Origin: Johnsonella sp.
GTDB lineage: Bacteria; Bacillota; Clostridia; Lachnospirales; Lachnospiraceae
Direction of reading: 5' to 3'
Length of the DNA: 64,000 nt
Assembly: GCA_030529445.1 (NCBI GenBank)
Contig: JAUMWW010000003.1
Location: 1-64,000 of the forward strand
A program made the position numbers and the translations under genes. The notes beneath the pieces were generated by a model. The model was not told the DNA's origin, ran no database searches, and was given only the letters and a program-made list of their open reading frames with translations. Below are positions 24,627-34,720 of this stretch, piece by piece (the first letter of the stretch is position 1; each line of letters begins with the position of its first letter).

Positions 24627-25277
24627 ATGAATTTTTGGGATATTATCATACATTTAAGCGGCGGAATGTGGGTGAGCATACAGATATTTGCGATTACATT
24701 GATTTTTTCCCTTCCTCTCGGGCTTTTGGCGGCGATAGGGAGAATGAGCAAAAATATTTTGATCTCCTCATTATGCAGGGTATATATATCGATCATGAGA
24801 GGGACTCCGCTGATGCTGCAGCTGATGGTGGTATATTTCGGACCCTATTATATTTGGGGAATCAAGGTTTCCAATAATTATAGATTTACTGCGGTTTTGA
24901 TCGGATTTATCATTAATTATGCGGCATATTTTGCCGAGATATACAGGGGCGGGATACAATCCATTTCCTCGGGGCAGTATGAGGCGGCAAAATTATTGGG
25001 CTATAGCAGGGCGCAGACCTTTTTCGTGATCATCCTTCCCCAGGTCATTAAGAGAATCCTTCCCTCGATTACCAATGAGGTGATTACGCTGATTAAGGAT
25101 ACTTCGCTTGCATTTACGATATCCGTTGCGGAGATGTTCACTTCGGCAAAAGCGCTTGCCAGTTCTCAGACCAGCATGCTTCCCTTTGTAGCAGCCGCTC
25201 TTTTTTACTTTGTGTTTAATGCATTGGTTGCTTTTATCATGGAAATGATGGAGAAAAAAATGGATTATTATAAATAA
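24627..25277 (+). CDS. Polar amino acid ABC transporter permease
   Basis: A 216-residue inner-membrane protein with about five hydrophobic segments. VYISIMRGTPLMLQLMVVYFG and the EAAKLLGYSRAQTFFVIILPQ segment are the amino-acid permease hallmarks; the second is the EAA loop that docks to the ATPase. ITNEVITLIKDTSLAFTISV follows as expected. The single permease probably acts as a homodimer. The ribosome site (AGCAGGCG) is weak, consistent with lower expression than the binding protein. Confidence 0.91.
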   Translation: MNFWDIIIHLSGGMWVSIQIFAITLIFSLPLGLLAAIGRMSKNILISSLCRVYISIMRGTPLMLQLMVVYFGPYYIWGIKVSNNYRFTAVLIGFIINYAAYFAEIYRGGIQSISSGQYEAAKLLGYSRAQTFFVIILPQVIKRILPSITNEVITLIKDTSLAFTISVAEMFTSAKALASSQTSMLPFVAAALFYFVFNALVAFIMEMMEKKMDYYK

Positions 25278-25317
25278 AAAGAGAGGGCAAATATAGTTCA
25301 ATACCGCTCTTTTTTTA
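25276..25317 (+). terminator. Hairpin with T-run between permease and ATPase
   Basis: AAAAAGAGAGG at the left pairs imperfectly with CCGCTCTTTTT at the right and is followed by further Ts. It looks like a rho-independent terminator or attenuator inside the transporter operon. The ATPase gene starts 42 bases later and may be reached by read-through. Confidence 0.5.
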
Positions 25318-25359
25318 GAAAAGTCAGCGGCAAAGGATAAAGGGACGGAGTAAAAACAG

Positions 25360-26124
25360 ATGAGTTTATTGAGAATGAATGAGGTAAAAAAAAGCTTTGG
25401 CAGGGAGGAGGTGCTCAAGGGGATTTCTCTTGAGGTGAAGGAGGGAGAGATCCTTTCCATCATAGGTCCCTCCGGTTCGGGGAAGTCCACACTGCTTCGC
25501 TGCGCGACTCTGCTGGAAAGCATGGATGAAGGAGAACTGATTTATCAGGGCAGATATGCGGCAAGAAATGCGGGCGGGCACAGCGTATACGCCTCGCATG
25601 AGGATTTAAAGGAGATCGGCAGGGTTTTCGGTCTGGTATTCCAGAACTTCAATCTCTTTCCTCATATGTCGGTTCTGCAAAATATTTCGGACGCACCGAT
25701 CAGGGTGCAGAAGAGAAAAGCTGCCGAAGTCAGAGAAGAAGCCCTGGAGCTCCTTGAAAAAATGGGACTCAGGGATAAGGCGGATGCATATCCGTACCAG
25801 CTTTCGGGAGGGCAGTCTCAAAGAGTGGCGATAGCCAGAGCGCTTGCGCTCAAGCCGAAAATTCTCTTTTTTGATGAACCGACCTCGGCTCTTGATCCGG
25901 AGCTGACCTCGGAAGTGCTTAAGGTCATTAAATCTCTTGCCAGGCTGCATATCGCCATGGTGATCGTAACACATGAGATGGCGTTTGCACGGGAGATCAG
26001 TGATAAGGTGATTTTTATGGCTGAGGGCGTGATCGTCGAGGAGGGAAGCCCGGAGGAGGTATTTTCCTCTGGCAATGAAAGAACGAAAAATTTCCTCGGA
26101 AAATACGGAGGACTGAATACTTGA
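25360..26124 (+). CDS. Polar amino acid ABC transporter ATPase
   Basis: A 254-residue nucleotide-binding subunit. [13 protein letters not shown] is Walker [17 protein letters not shown] the Q-loop region typical of GlnQ-type proteins, [15 protein letters not shown] the signature, [13 protein letters not shown]alker B and [11 protein letters not shown] the H-loop. The unusual SGGQSQRV instead of SGGQQQRV is within family variation. It completes the importer begun at 23725. Confidence 0.93.
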   Translation: MSLLRMNEVKKSFGREEVLKGISLEVKEGEILSIIGPSGSGKSTLLRCATLLESMDEGELIYQGRYAARNAGGHSVYASHEDLKEIGRVFGLVFQNFNLFPHMSVLQNISDAPIRVQKRKAAEVREEALELLEKMGLRDKADAYPYQLSGGQSQRVAIARALALKPKILFFDEPTSALDPELTSEVLKVIKSLARLHIAMVIVTHEMAFAREISDKVIFMAEGVIVEEGSPEEVFSSGNERTKNFLGKYGGLNT

Positions 26125-26189
26125 TATTTGAAGCCGCTGCCATCTGTGGTATAATCTCTTCATAATAAGCTTATATGAAGGAGAATGCG

Positions 26190-27491
26190 ATGATTATATT
26201 GAAGAATGCAAGATTCATCGATCCTGCATCGAGAACGGATGAAATAAGAGATATATTGGTTTCGGAAGGAAAAATCATCAAGATGGGAGAGGATCTGGGA
26301 CTGGATGCTTCCATGATTGCGAGCGCGAAGGGGGAAAGGCTCAAAACCATAGATTGCAGCGGTTTGGTTGCGGCTCCCGGTCTGGTTGATGTACATGTGC
26401 ATCTGAGAGAGCCCGGATTTACCTATAAAGAGGATATCGCCTCCGCTTCTGCGGCGGCAGCGGCGGGAGGCTTTACAAGCATCATAGGAATGGCAAACAC
26501 GAATCCTCCGATAGACAGCGAAGAAGGCATCGTCTATGTGTTGAAGCAGGGAAGAAAAAGCCCGATTAAGGTAAAAACCTGCGCGACCATTACAAAGGGA
26601 ATGCAGGGAAAAGAGCTTGTCGATATGAAGTATCTCAGAGAATGCGGGGCGGCAGGTTTTACGGATGACGGAAAGCCGATATTGGATGCCGAGCTTGCCA
26701 AAGAGGCGATGCGAATTGCCAGAGGGCTTAAAACCGTGCTTTCTTTCCATGAAGAAGATCCGCGTTATATCAAGGAAAACGGGATTAATCACGGTGCGGT
26801 ATCGGAGCAGCTGGGGCTTTACGGTTCCGAATCCAAAGCAGAATACAGCATGATCGAGAGGGACTGCAAGCTTGCGCGGGAGACGGGGGCGACGATCAAT
26901 ATTCAGCATATCAGCACAAAAGAGGGAGTGGAATTTGTCCGAAAGGCGAAAAAACTCGGGGCAAAAGTATTTGCGGAGGCGGCGCCTCATCATTTCGCAT
27001 TGACGCAGGAGGATGTACTGAAATACAAGACCAATGCCAAAATGAATCCTCCTCTGCGCACGGAGCAGGACAGGCTGGCGATTATTGAGGGGCTGAAGGA
27101 CGGTACGATAGAAATCATAGCGACCGATCATGCGCCGCATTCGAAGGAAGAAAAGGAAAGAGAATTCGATAAAGCGCCGAGCGGAATCATAGGTCTGGAG
27201 ACTGCGCTGTCTCTGGGAATCATGCATCTTGTCGAGCCGGGACATCTGACGCTTTCACAGCTCATTGCGAAGATGAGCTATCATCCGGCAAAGCTTTACC
27301 ATTTGGATGCGGGTGTATTAAAAGAAGATGCTTCTGCCGATATTGTGGTATTCGATCCGGAAATGGAGTGGGAATATAAGGAGAGCAAAAGCAAGTCGAG
27401 CAATACTCCCTGGCTGGGAGCCCGTCTCAAAGGAAGAGTGCTGCTGACGATCTGTGCGGGACGGATTATATACGATATCAGAGAGGCATAA
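26190..27491 (+). CDS. pyrC: Dihydroorotase
   Basis: It converts N-carbamoyl-aspartate to dihydroorotate in pyrimidine synthesis. The 433-residue protein is a class I (type PyrC of Firmicutes) amidohydrolase with LVDVHVHLREPGFTYKEDI (zinc His pair), GGFTSIIGMANTNPPID, NIQHISTKEGVEF, AEAAPHHFALT and IATDHAPHSKEEKE with the catalytic Asp. The start was set at ATG 26190 after GAAGGAGAATGCG; a longer frame from 26175 overlaps this signal. No other pyr genes are adjacent. Confidence 0.92.
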   Translation: MIILKNARFIDPASRTDEIRDILVSEGKIIKMGEDLGLDASMIASAKGERLKTIDCSGLVAAPGLVDVHVHLREPGFTYKEDIASASAAAAAGGFTSIIGMANTNPPIDSEEGIVYVLKQGRKSPIKVKTCATITKGMQGKELVDMKYLRECGAAGFTDDGKPILDAELAKEAMRIARGLKTVLSFHEEDPRYIKENGINHGAVSEQLGLYGSESKAEYSMIERDCKLARETGATINIQHISTKEGVEFVRKAKKLGAKVFAEAAPHHFALTQEDVLKYKTNAKMNPPLRTEQDRLAIIEGLKDGTIEIIATDHAPHSKEEKEREFDKAPSGIIGLETALSLGIMHLVEPGHLTLSQLIAKMSYHPAKLYHLDAGVLKEDASADIVVFDPEMEWEYKESKSKSSNTPWLGARLKGRVLLTICAGRIIYDIREA

Positions 27492-27504
27492 GAAAGATAA
27501 AATA

Positions 27505-27593
27505 AAAAACCCTGATCAGAAAGGGAGCTGAGCCGAAAAAATCAATTTTTTTGGAACTCAAATTCTCAAGAAACTTTCTGAAAGGGTTTTTTT
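27505..27593 (+). terminator. Long terminator after pyrC
   Basis: AAAAACCCT at 27505 pairs with AGGGTTTTT at 27583, CAGAAAG with CTTTCTG, and an inner A-rich/T-rich stem (CCGAAAAAA with TTTTTTTGG) closes the structure. A run of seven Ts follows. The strong T-run and length make it a good rho-independent terminator. Confidence 0.75.
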
Positions 27594-27897
27594 CGTTTTT
27601 TATTAATATAAAGATTTTTAAACGAGAAAAAACACCCTTGCGGATGCCTTTTCCCTGTTAGAGTGATATAGGAGTGCATAATGCACGTTTGTAGTGTAAG
27701 CTCCGAAGAACCTATCGACTACGCTTATATAGTACCATATTCAAAAATAAAAAGCAAGTAAGAAATTAAGGAATTTTATTATAAAATCGTAGGTTTTAAT
27801 GGAAAGGAGAAATAAATTAAGAAAAAATTAAGGTGCGGAAATAAATAAAACTGCTTATTAAAATATTCTCCATCAAAAAAGGAAGCTCGTATTTTGC
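27594..27897. other. AT-rich non-coding stretch upstream of clpB
   Basis: No ORF is supported. It contains GTGCAT-A-ATGCAC, a 13-base palindrome at 27674-27686, next to two GAGTG motifs (27661 and 27672) that recall the GAGTG cluster at 23.3 kb. TGTAGT/ACTAC and GTAAGC/GCTTAT around 27691-27728 are arranged in pseudoknot order. I could not recognise a CIRCE (HrcA) or CtsR site. Otherwise nothing is seen. Confidence 0.4.
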
Positions 27898-27926
27898 TTG
27901 ACAAAACAAAAAAAGTCTGTTATATT
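27898..27926 (+). promoter_or_regulatory. Sigma-A promoter of clpB
   Basis: TTGACA at 27898-27903, 17 bases and TATATT at 27921-27926. Transcription would begin near 27933, which makes the possible ATG at 27929 unusable and supports ATG 27962 as the start. Confidence 0.75.
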
Positions 27927-27961
27927 ACATGTATAACAAGTATACTAGAGGGGATAAGAAG

Positions 27962-30550
27962 ATGAATATTAATAAGTTTACGCAAAAATCGATAGAAACG
28001 ATAAAGAATACGGAAAAATCGGCATATGAATACGGAAACCAGAAGGTAGAACAGCTCCACCTGCTGTATGCACTCTTGATGCTCAAGGATTCCCTGATCT
28101 TGAATCTGATCGATAAGATCGGGGTATCCAAGGAAATGATGATGAACGAAATAAACAATCTGCTTGCCGGGCTGCCGAAGGTGGCGGGAGGGGAGCTCTA
28201 TATCAGCGAGGGATTGAATAAGGTATTGATATCTGCGGAGGACGAGTCCAAGGCGATGGGAGACGAGTATGTTTCGGTAGAACATCTTTTTCTTTCCCTG
28301 ATCAGGCATGCGGATAAAGCGATATCCGCCTTATTTAAGAGCTACGGAATTCATAAAGAAAGCTTTCTGAAAGACTTATCGCAGATCAGAGGCAACCAGA
28401 GGGTGACCTCCGATAATCCCGAGGCAACCTATGATACCTTGAACAAATACGGATATGACCTGGTGGAGAGGGCAAGGAGCCAGAAGCTGGATCCGGTAAT
28501 CGGCAGGGATGCGGAGATACGGAATGCGATACGGATATTGAGCAGGAAGACGAAGAACAACCCTGTCCTGATCGGAGAGCCGGGAGTCGGAAAAACCGCA
28601 GTGGTCGAAGGGCTTGCGCAAAGAATTGTGAGAAGGGACGTGCCGGAGGGCTTGAAAGATAAGAAGCTTTTTGCTTTGGATATGGGCTCTCTTCTGGCAG
28701 GTGCAAAATACAGGGGAGAATTTGAGGAGAGGCTCAAGGCGGTGCTGGATGAGGTGAAAAAGAGCGAGGGAGAGATCATTCTCTTTATCGACGAACTGCA
28801 TACCATCGTGGGAGCGGGAAAGAGCGAGGGCAGCATGGATGCCGGAAACATGCTTAAGCCGATGCTGGCAAGAGGAGAGCTGCACTGCATAGGAGCGACC
28901 ACATTGGATGAATACAGAAAATATATTGAAAAGGATCCGGCTCTGGAGAGGAGGTTTCAGCCCGTGCTCGTAGAGGAGCCGAGCACGGAGGATACGATAT
29001 CCATACTCCGGGGCTTAAAGGAGAGGTATGAAACCTACCATGGCGTAAAGATCACCGATTCCGCTCTGGTCAGCGCGGCTCTGCTTTCGGACAGATATAT
29101 CAGCGATCGCTTTCTTCCGGATAAGGCTATCGATCTGGTGGATGAGGCATGCGCCCTGATCAAGACGGAGCTTGACTCCATGCCGACGGAGCTTGATGAG
29201 ATGAGCAGGAAGGTGATGCAGCTTGAGATAGAAGAAGCCGCCCTAAAGAGAGAAAAGGACAGGCTTTCGCAAGACAGGCTGGAAGTTTTGCAGAAAGAAC
29301 TTGCCGAATTGAGGGAAGAGCTTCTGGAACAAAAGAGCAAATGGGAGAATGAGAAGAAGACGGTGGAGAAGCTTGCCCTGCTCAGAGAGGAAATCGAGCA
29401 GGTCAATCAAAAGATCAATGCAGCCAAGCAGAGCTATGATCTGGAAACCGCGGCTCAGCTTCAGTACGGAAAACTTCCGGAGCTGAAAAGAGAGCTGGAA
29501 GAAGAGGAGAAAAAAGTCGGAGAGCAGGATCTGAGCCTGGTTCATGAAGCGGTGACGGAAGAGGAGATTGCAAAAATCATCTCCAGATGGACAAAGATTC
29601 CCGTATCCAAACTGAACGAATCGGAGAGAGAAAAGGCGCTCAATCTCGATATCCAGCTCCATCAAAGAGTGATCGGACAGGATGAGGGAGTGCAAAAGGT
29701 CTGTGAAGCGATCCAGCGTTCCAGAGCGGGCATCAAGGATCCCGGCAAACCCATCGGTTCATTTCTGTTTCTGGGTCCCACCGGAGTCGGAAAAACGGAG
29801 CTTGCCAAGGCATTGGCGCAAGCCCTCTTTGATGACGAAAACAATATGATCAGGATAGATATGAGCGAATATATGGAGAAGTTTTCGGTGAGCAGGCTGA
29901 TCGGTGCGCCTCCGGGATATGTCGGTTATGACGAGGGGGGGCAGCTGACCGAGGCGGTCAGGAGAAAGCCTTATTCCGTCGTTCTTTTCGATGAGATCGA
30001 AAAAGCGCATCCGGATGTCTTCAATGTCCTGCTTCAGGTATTGGATGACGGAAGGATAACGGATTCTCTGGGCAAGACGGTGGATTTCAAGAATACGATC
30101 ATCATCATGACCTCCAACCTCGGCTCCCAGTATCTGCTGGAGGGAATCGACGCATCCGGAGAGATCGTGCCGGAGGCAAGGGCTGCGGTAAATGAAGAGC
30201 TTAAATCCTGCTTCAGACCGGAGTTTCTCAACAGGCTGGATGAAATTATTTTCTTTAAGCCGCTTCGCAAAGAAGATATTGCGGGAATCATTGATTTAAT
30301 GATCAGGGAAATCAATGCGAGGCTTCAGGACAGAGAATGGAGCATAAGGCTGAGCGATTCGGCAAAGCGCTTCATCATAGAAAACGCATATGATCCGATC
30401 TACGGCGCAAGACCGCTGAAGCGTTTTCTCCAAAAAAACGTGGAAACGAAGGTGGCAAAGCTCATCCTCGGCAGCGGGCTGCCTCCGAAGACAAAGATCC
30501 TGATCGACCTTTCGGCATGCGGGGAAGAGATCGAGGCGAGAGCGGAATAA
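27962..30550 (+). CDS. clpB: ClpB-type AAA+ disaggregase
   Basis: An 862-residue ATP-dependent chaperone that, with DnaK, extracts polypeptides from aggregates. Domains: N-terminal Clp repeat (about 1-145), first AAA module ([17 protein letters not shown]alker [14 protein letters not shown]alker B), a long coiled-coil middle domain (about 410-520, [17 protein letters not shown] onward) that identifies ClpB rather than ClpC/ClpA, and a second AAA module ([31 protein letters not shown]). No IGF/L ClpP-docking loop was noticed. The start at ATG 27962 has AGAGGGGATAAG upstream. Confidence 0.93.
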   Translation: MNINKFTQKSIETIKNTEKSAYEYGNQKVEQLHLLYALLMLKDSLILNLIDKIGVSKEMMMNEINNLLAGLPKVAGGELYISEGLNKVLISAEDESKAMGDEYVSVEHLFLSLIRHADKAISALFKSYGIHKESFLKDLSQIRGNQRVTSDNPEATYDTLNKYGYDLVERARSQKLDPVIGRDAEIRNAIRILSRKTKNNPVLIGEPGVGKTAVVEGLAQRIVRRDVPEGLKDKKLFALDMGSLLAGAKYRGEFEERLKAVLDEVKKSEGEIILFIDELHTIVGAGKSEGSMDAGNMLKPMLARGELHCIGATTLDEYRKYIEKDPALERRFQPVLVEEPSTEDTISILRGLKERYETYHGVKITDSALVSAALLSDRYISDRFLPDKAIDLVDEACALIKTELDSMPTELDEMSRKVMQLEIEEAALKREKDRLSQDRLEVLQKELAELREELLEQKSKWENEKKTVEKLALLREEIEQVNQKINAAKQSYDLETAAQLQYGKLPELKRELEEEEKKVGEQDLSLVHEAVTEEEIAKIISRWTKIPVSKLNESEREKALNLDIQLHQRVIGQDEGVQKVCEAIQRSRAGIKDPGKPIGSFLFLGPTGVGKTELAKALAQALFDDENNMIRIDMSEYMEKFSVSRLIGAPPGYVGYDEGGQLTEAVRRKPYSVVLFDEIEKAHPDVFNVLLQVLDDGRITDSLGKTVDFKNTIIIMTSNLGSQYLLEGIDASGEIVPEARAAVNEELKSCFRPEFLNRLDEIIFFKPLRKEDIAGIIDLMIREINARLQDREWSIRLSDSAKRFIIENAYDPIYGARPLKRFLQKNVETKVAKLILGSGLPPKTKILIDLSACGEEIEARAE

Positions 30551-30640
30551 GAAGAGAGGCTTGAACAAAGGAGGAAAATCATATATAGTTATAGTGGCAA
30601 AACAAGGTGATTCGGGATGTATTGAGGACATGGAGAGGGT

Positions 30641-32140
30641 ATGATTCTTTCTGATATGCATGAGGTCATGGGAGCTGTTTGGGACTGGGTTTTCGGCAAT
30701 CTGGTGCTGATCAATATCATATTATCCGTTATCATAGTTTTTTTCCAAAGAAGAGATCCGAAGTCGGTATGGACCTGGCTTTTGGTGCTCTACTTTGTCC
30801 CCGTATTCGGCATCTTATTTTACCTGATCTTGGCACAGGACTACAGAAAATCGAAGCTCTTTCGGATCAAGGCGGTGGAGGACAGGCTGCATTATTCCGT
30901 GAGGAAGCAGGAGATTTTCTTCAAGGAGCAGTCCGGCAAGGCAAAGGATGAAAATATCTATGATTATCTGAAGCTGATCCGGTATAACTTAAATGCGGGA
31001 AGTGCCATATTGACGGTGTTCAATAAGGTTGAGATCTTTAAGGAGGGGAAGGAAAAGTTTGCGGATTTGATCGAGGAGATCAGAGGGGCGAAGAGCTTTA
31101 TTCATATCGAATATTATATTATTAAAAATGATGAGCTCTTCGATATCATCGCGATGGAATTGATCAAAAAAGCAAGGCAGGGAGTGGAAGTCAGAATACT
31201 CGCGGACGGAATGGGTTCGAGATTTATGCCGAAAAAGAAATGGAAGGCGCTGGAGGCGGAAGGCATAAAAATCGCCATATTTTTTCCTGCAGCATTGGGC
31301 AGAATCAACCTGAGAGTCAATTACAGAAATCACCGCAAGATTGTCATCATAGACGGAAATATAGGTTATCTCGGGGGCTTTAATATAGGAAGGGAATACA
31401 TCGGGCAGGATCCGAAGTTCGGAAACTGGAGGGATACCCATCTGAAGATCTGCGGAGAGGCTGTGGCGTCTCTGGGAGCAAGATTTGCGCTGGACTGGAA
31501 TTATGCCAGCAAAGAAAATCTTTTTAAAGAAGGAAAATACAAAATCGTTGATCCGGAGGGCACAGGTCCCGGTCCGGAAAATGAAGAGAGCTTCTTATGT
31601 ATTCAAATCATTACCAGCGGTCCGGATTCCCGCACCAGGCTGATTCGCGATAATTATATCGAGCTCTTTAATAATGCGAAGAATCATATTTATATTCACA
31701 CACCGTATTTCGTGCCGGATGAGGCGGTGATGAGTGCGCTCTCCATAGCGGCAAGAGCGGGAGTGGACGTCAGGCTGATGATCCCCTGCATGCCGGATCA
31801 CCCCTTTGTGTATTCGGCGACACTCAGTTGGGCGGGAAGCCTCCTGGAACAGGGGGCGAAGGTGTATACCTATCAGGAGGGATTTCTTCATGCAAAATCG
31901 GTGATGGTGGACGGGCTCTGCGCCTGTGTCGGTACCGCAAATATGGATATCCGAAGCTTTGAACTGAATTTTGAGGTCAATGCGACGATTTATGATGAGG
32001 CGACGGTGCAGAAGCTGGAAGCCGACTTCCTGGAAGATATCGGGAAGTCGAGGGAAATTACCGAGGAAATATACCGCTCAAGAGGCTTGGTGCAGCGTTT
32101 GAAAGAGCAGTTCAGCAGGCTCTTAAGCCCCTTGCTTTAA
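30641..32140 (+). CDS. cls: Cardiolipin synthase
   Basis: A 499-residue membrane phospholipase-D-family enzyme that joins two phosphatidylglycerol molecules to cardiolipin. Two N-terminal hydrophobic segments (about residues 18-37 and 48-67, with PVFGILFYLILAQDYR) anchor it. Two HxKxxxxD motifs follow: YRNHRKIVIIDG near residue 230 and FLHAKSVMVDG near residue 415, each with the downstream GG/GT-N motif. The length is normal for bacterial ClsA. It is followed by a PlsC-type acyltransferase, another phospholipid gene. Confidence 0.93.
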   Translation: MILSDMHEVMGAVWDWVFGNLVLINIILSVIIVFFQRRDPKSVWTWLLVLYFVPVFGILFYLILAQDYRKSKLFRIKAVEDRLHYSVRKQEIFFKEQSGKAKDENIYDYLKLIRYNLNAGSAILTVFNKVEIFKEGKEKFADLIEEIRGAKSFIHIEYYIIKNDELFDIIAMELIKKARQGVEVRILADGMGSRFMPKKKWKALEAEGIKIAIFFPAALGRINLRVNYRNHRKIVIIDGNIGYLGGFNIGREYIGQDPKFGNWRDTHLKICGEAVASLGARFALDWNYASKENLFKEGKYKIVDPEGTGPGPENEESFLCIQIITSGPDSRTRLIRDNYIELFNNAKNHIYIHTPYFVPDEAVMSALSIAARAGVDVRLMIPCMPDHPFVYSATLSWAGSLLEQGAKVYTYQEGFLHAKSVMVDGLCACVGTANMDIRSFELNFEVNATIYDEATVQKLEADFLEDIGKSREITEEIYRSRGLVQRLKEQFSRLLSPLL

Positions 32141-32224
32141 AGAGGAGAGGCAAATATCCCGGCAAAGAAGCGGTTTAGGATATTTATCAAGCTTAAAAAA
32201 ATATGCTTTCAATTTGGAGGTACG

Positions 32225-32959
32225 ATGTTTGGCATTATCATAATTGGTCTTTCGCTTTTATTATTTCTGGTGCTGATGATACCGCTTATGCTGGTTTTGC
32301 TTCTGCTGAGAAAGCTGAATCAGCCTCTGGCAAGCAGGATTTCTCAATGGATTGTTTCAAGAATGCTGAAATCGCTCTTTTTAATGAGCGGATCCCGGAT
32401 AGAAGTCAGAGGGCTGGAAAACATCCCGAAGGACAGGGCGGTGCTTTTTGTGAGCAATCACAGAAGCTATTTTGATATTCTTGTCGCTTACGGCTATACG
32501 CCAAAAGTGCTGGGCTTTATCGCCAAGGCGGAGATGATGCGCTATCCGCTCCTAAAGCAGTGGATGGAGCTGGTGAACTGTCTCTTCCTGGACAGGAAGG
32601 ATATGAAAAAAGGGCTTAAGACGATATTGCAGGGGATAGAACAGGTGAAATCAGGCATCTCCATGTGGATCTGCCCGGAGGGAACGCGGGTCAGGGGAAA
32701 GGGAGTGCTCGAGATGGAGGAATTTAAGGAAGGCTCCTTTAAGATTGCCGAAAAATCGGGCTGTCCGATTGTTCCGGTCGCGCTCAGCGGTACGGCGGAA
32801 ATTTTCGAAAGACAGATGCCCAGAATCAAGGCAAGCCATGTGGTCCTGCAATACGGAGAACCTATCTATATAGAAGAGCTGAAGGAAGAAGAGAGAAAAA
32901 AGCTCGGAGCATATGCAAGAGGAAAGATACTGGATATGCTGCAATCGACTTTATCATAA
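32225..32959 (+). CDS. plsC: 1-acyl-glycerol-3-phosphate acyltransferase (PlsC family)
   Basis: A 244-residue membrane-associated acyltransferase that makes phosphatidic acid from lysophosphatidic acid. The N-terminus is a hydrophobic segment (about residues 3-32). VSNHRSYFDILVAYG carries the catalytic HxxxxD, LFLDRKDMKKGL is the second block and ICPEGTRVRGKGVLEMEEFKEGSF the third with PEGTR. Its position 84 bases after cardiolipin synthase fits a phospholipid cluster. The start has TTGGAGGTACG upstream. Confidence 0.92.
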   Translation: MFGIIIIGLSLLLFLVLMIPLMLVLLLLRKLNQPLASRISQWIVSRMLKSLFLMSGSRIEVRGLENIPKDRAVLFVSNHRSYFDILVAYGYTPKVLGFIAKAEMMRYPLLKQWMELVNCLFLDRKDMKKGLKTILQGIEQVKSGISMWICPEGTRVRGKGVLEMEEFKEGSFKIAEKSGCPIVPVALSGTAEIFERQMPRIKASHVVLQYGEPIYIEELKEEERKKLGAYARGKILDMLQSTLS

Positions 32960-32976
32960 GAGCGAGAAGGTTTACC

Positions 32977-33020
32977 AAGGGATTCCCCTGCGCCTGCGAA
33001 AGCAGCGCCGGAGAATCCTT
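32977..33020 (+). terminator. Rho-independent terminator after plsC
   Basis: AAGG(G)ATTC pairs with GAATCCTT, with CC/GG and GCCTGC-GAAA-GCAG inside. It is followed by TTCTTTG. The stem ends just before a new promoter for the next operon. Confidence 0.7.
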
Positions 33021-33024
33021 TTCT

Positions 33025-33053
33025 TTGCATATTGCTAGGCTTCTTTGTATCAT
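33025..33053 (+). promoter_or_regulatory. Sigma-A promoter of the polyphosphate operon
   Basis: TTGCAT at 33025-33030, 17 bases, TATCAT at 33048-33053, 47 bases ahead of the chorismate-mutase/AAA start. A TATAAT also occurs six bases later but at a poor spacing. Confidence 0.5.
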
Positions 33054-33100
33054 ATATAATAAATAAAAGAAGGCGGCGGTCGAGAAACGGAGAGGTGAAT

Positions 33101-34702
33101 ATGAGCTTAAGAGGGATTTCAGAGCTGAGAGAAGAGATCGATAAAATCGACGGGGAATTGCTTTGTCTGATGGAAAAACGGCTGAGAATAAGCGAGGAAA
33201 TTGCCGAATATAAAGAGCTTCACTCCATTCCCGTGGAGGATGTAAGCAGAGAAAGGCAGAAGCTTTGCGCCCTCAGGGACTTGGTAAAGAAAGAGGAAGA
33301 CAGAGAGGATGCACAGGAGTTCTTTCGGGCATTGATCGAAATTTCAAAACGGCATCAGCGGCGCTTTATAGAGAGGAAGAGGGGAAAGGAGCAGAGCGGG
33401 AAGCCTTCTTTTTGCGATGCGCGGGAAGAGGAGGAAGATAAAGCGCTCTTTCCTTCCTTGCAGAAGCTTGTCTTATACAGAAATCTTCCGTATCGGGAGC
33501 TGATCCGGAGAGTGCTTGCCATATTCGAAGAAGGAAGAGGGAATGATTTCTATTCCTCGGCGGGAGAGCTCATAGAACTTGCCGAAAAATGCGGATTGGA
33601 GGGGAATCTGTGGCATGCGCTGCTTGCGCTTGCCATAGCCTCGGATGAAAATCCCTATTCCATAGCCTGTGAATGCGGGGGAGAGGCAAAGGAGAGCGTT
33701 TCGGAGATCGTGCTCCATGATTTTTGTATTTTAAAAGAACTTTTCGACTATGATCCGGGGATTTTTGAGGATATGGTTTGGGAGAGGATACGGGATTATC
33801 GAAGCGCTCAAGCGGCAAATAAGGATATGGAGTACGGAAGAAGGATCAATGAATTTGCCTTCGCCCTGCAAAATACCCGCTCTCTGGATCAGTTCAAGGC
33901 GGCGGCGGATGAGTTTTATAAAGAGTTCGGGGCGGGAAATCTCGGACTCAATAAGGCTTTTTTGCTGAAGGAAGCCGAGGGCAAAAAGGCGCAGCTTGAA
34001 GCGATCCCATATATCGAAGATTTTTACTTCGAGGATCTGATCGGATATGAGGAGCAGAAGAGGAGGCTGAGGGAAAATACCGAAGCCTTTTTGGAAGGAA
34101 GAGCTGCTAATAATGTACTCTTGTTCGGAGAAGCCGGGAGCGGAAAATCCTCCAGCATAAAGGCGCTGATCAATACCTATTATGAGAGAGGGCTCAGGAT
34201 TATAGAACTTCATAAGCATCAGTTCATGCTGATTCCCTCGCTTTTGGATTTGATCGCAGCCAGAAATTATCGCTTTATCATTTATATGGATGATTTGAGC
34301 TTTGAGGAGGGGGAAACAGAGTATAAATACTTAAAGGCGCTGATGGAAGGCTCGATGCGGGGAAAGACGGAGAATGTACTGGTATATGCAAGCAGCAACA
34401 GGAGGCATCTGATTCGGGAGAGCTTTCGGGATCAGGAAGAGGGAGATGAGGAACTGCACAGGAGAGAGGGAAAAGAGGAAAAGCTCTCTCTTGCGGAAAG
34501 ATTCGGAATTCGCATTTATTACGGGGCGCCCGATAAAAAAGAGTTTGAAGCAATGGTGGCGGAGCTGGCAAGACGGGCGGGAATCCGAATGGAAGCCGCG
34601 GAGCTGCTCTTAAGGGCAAATCAATGGGAGCTTGCAGGCGGAGGAAGGAGCGGAAGATCCGCGAGGCAGCTGATAGAGCATCTGCGCGGAAATCAATCTT
34701 AG
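33101..34702 (+). CDS. Chorismate mutase domain fused to a DUF815-type AAA ATPase
   Basis: A 533-residue protein starting at ATG 33101 after GGAGAGGTGAAT; a longer frame from 33032 overlaps the promoter. Residues 1-85 match an AroQ-type chorismate mutase (ELREEIDKIDGELLCLMEKR, then RISEEIAEYK and the helical third segment), though it could be a regulatory remnant. The rest, from about residue 120, is an ATPase of the DUF815 kind: a long helical region, then FEDLIGYEEQKRRLRENTEAF, GEAGSGKSSSIKALIN (Walker A), IYMDDLSFEE (Walker B) and a C-terminal RSARQLIEHLRG. DUF815 proteins are of unknown function. The same strand and an 18-base gap place it with the ppx-like gene that follows. Confidence 0.75.
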   Translation: MSLRGISELREEIDKIDGELLCLMEKRLRISEEIAEYKELHSIPVEDVSRERQKLCALRDLVKKEEDREDAQEFFRALIEISKRHQRRFIERKRGKEQSGKPSFCDAREEEEDKALFPSLQKLVLYRNLPYRELIRRVLAIFEEGRGNDFYSSAGELIELAEKCGLEGNLWHALLALAIASDENPYSIACECGGEAKESVSEIVLHDFCILKELFDYDPGIFEDMVWERIRDYRSAQAANKDMEYGRRINEFAFALQNTRSLDQFKAAADEFYKEFGAGNLGLNKAFLLKEAEGKKAQLEAIPYIEDFYFEDLIGYEEQKRRLRENTEAFLEGRAANNVLLFGEAGSGKSSSIKALINTYYERGLRIIELHKHQFMLIPSLLDLIAARNYRFIIYMDDLSFEEGETEYKYLKALMEGSMRGKTENVLVYASSNRRHLIRESFRDQEEGDEELHRREGKEEKLSLAERFGIRIYYGAPDKKEFEAMVAELARRAGIRMEAAELLLRANQWELAGGGRSGRSARQLIEHLRGNQS

Positions 34703-34720
34703 GGGAGGAGAAGAGGTCGA

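Noticed and set aside
27594..27897. CIRCE element for HrcA before clpB
   Set aside because: The pattern TTAGCACTC-N9-GAGTGCTAA was not found; GAGTG here lacks the partner half.
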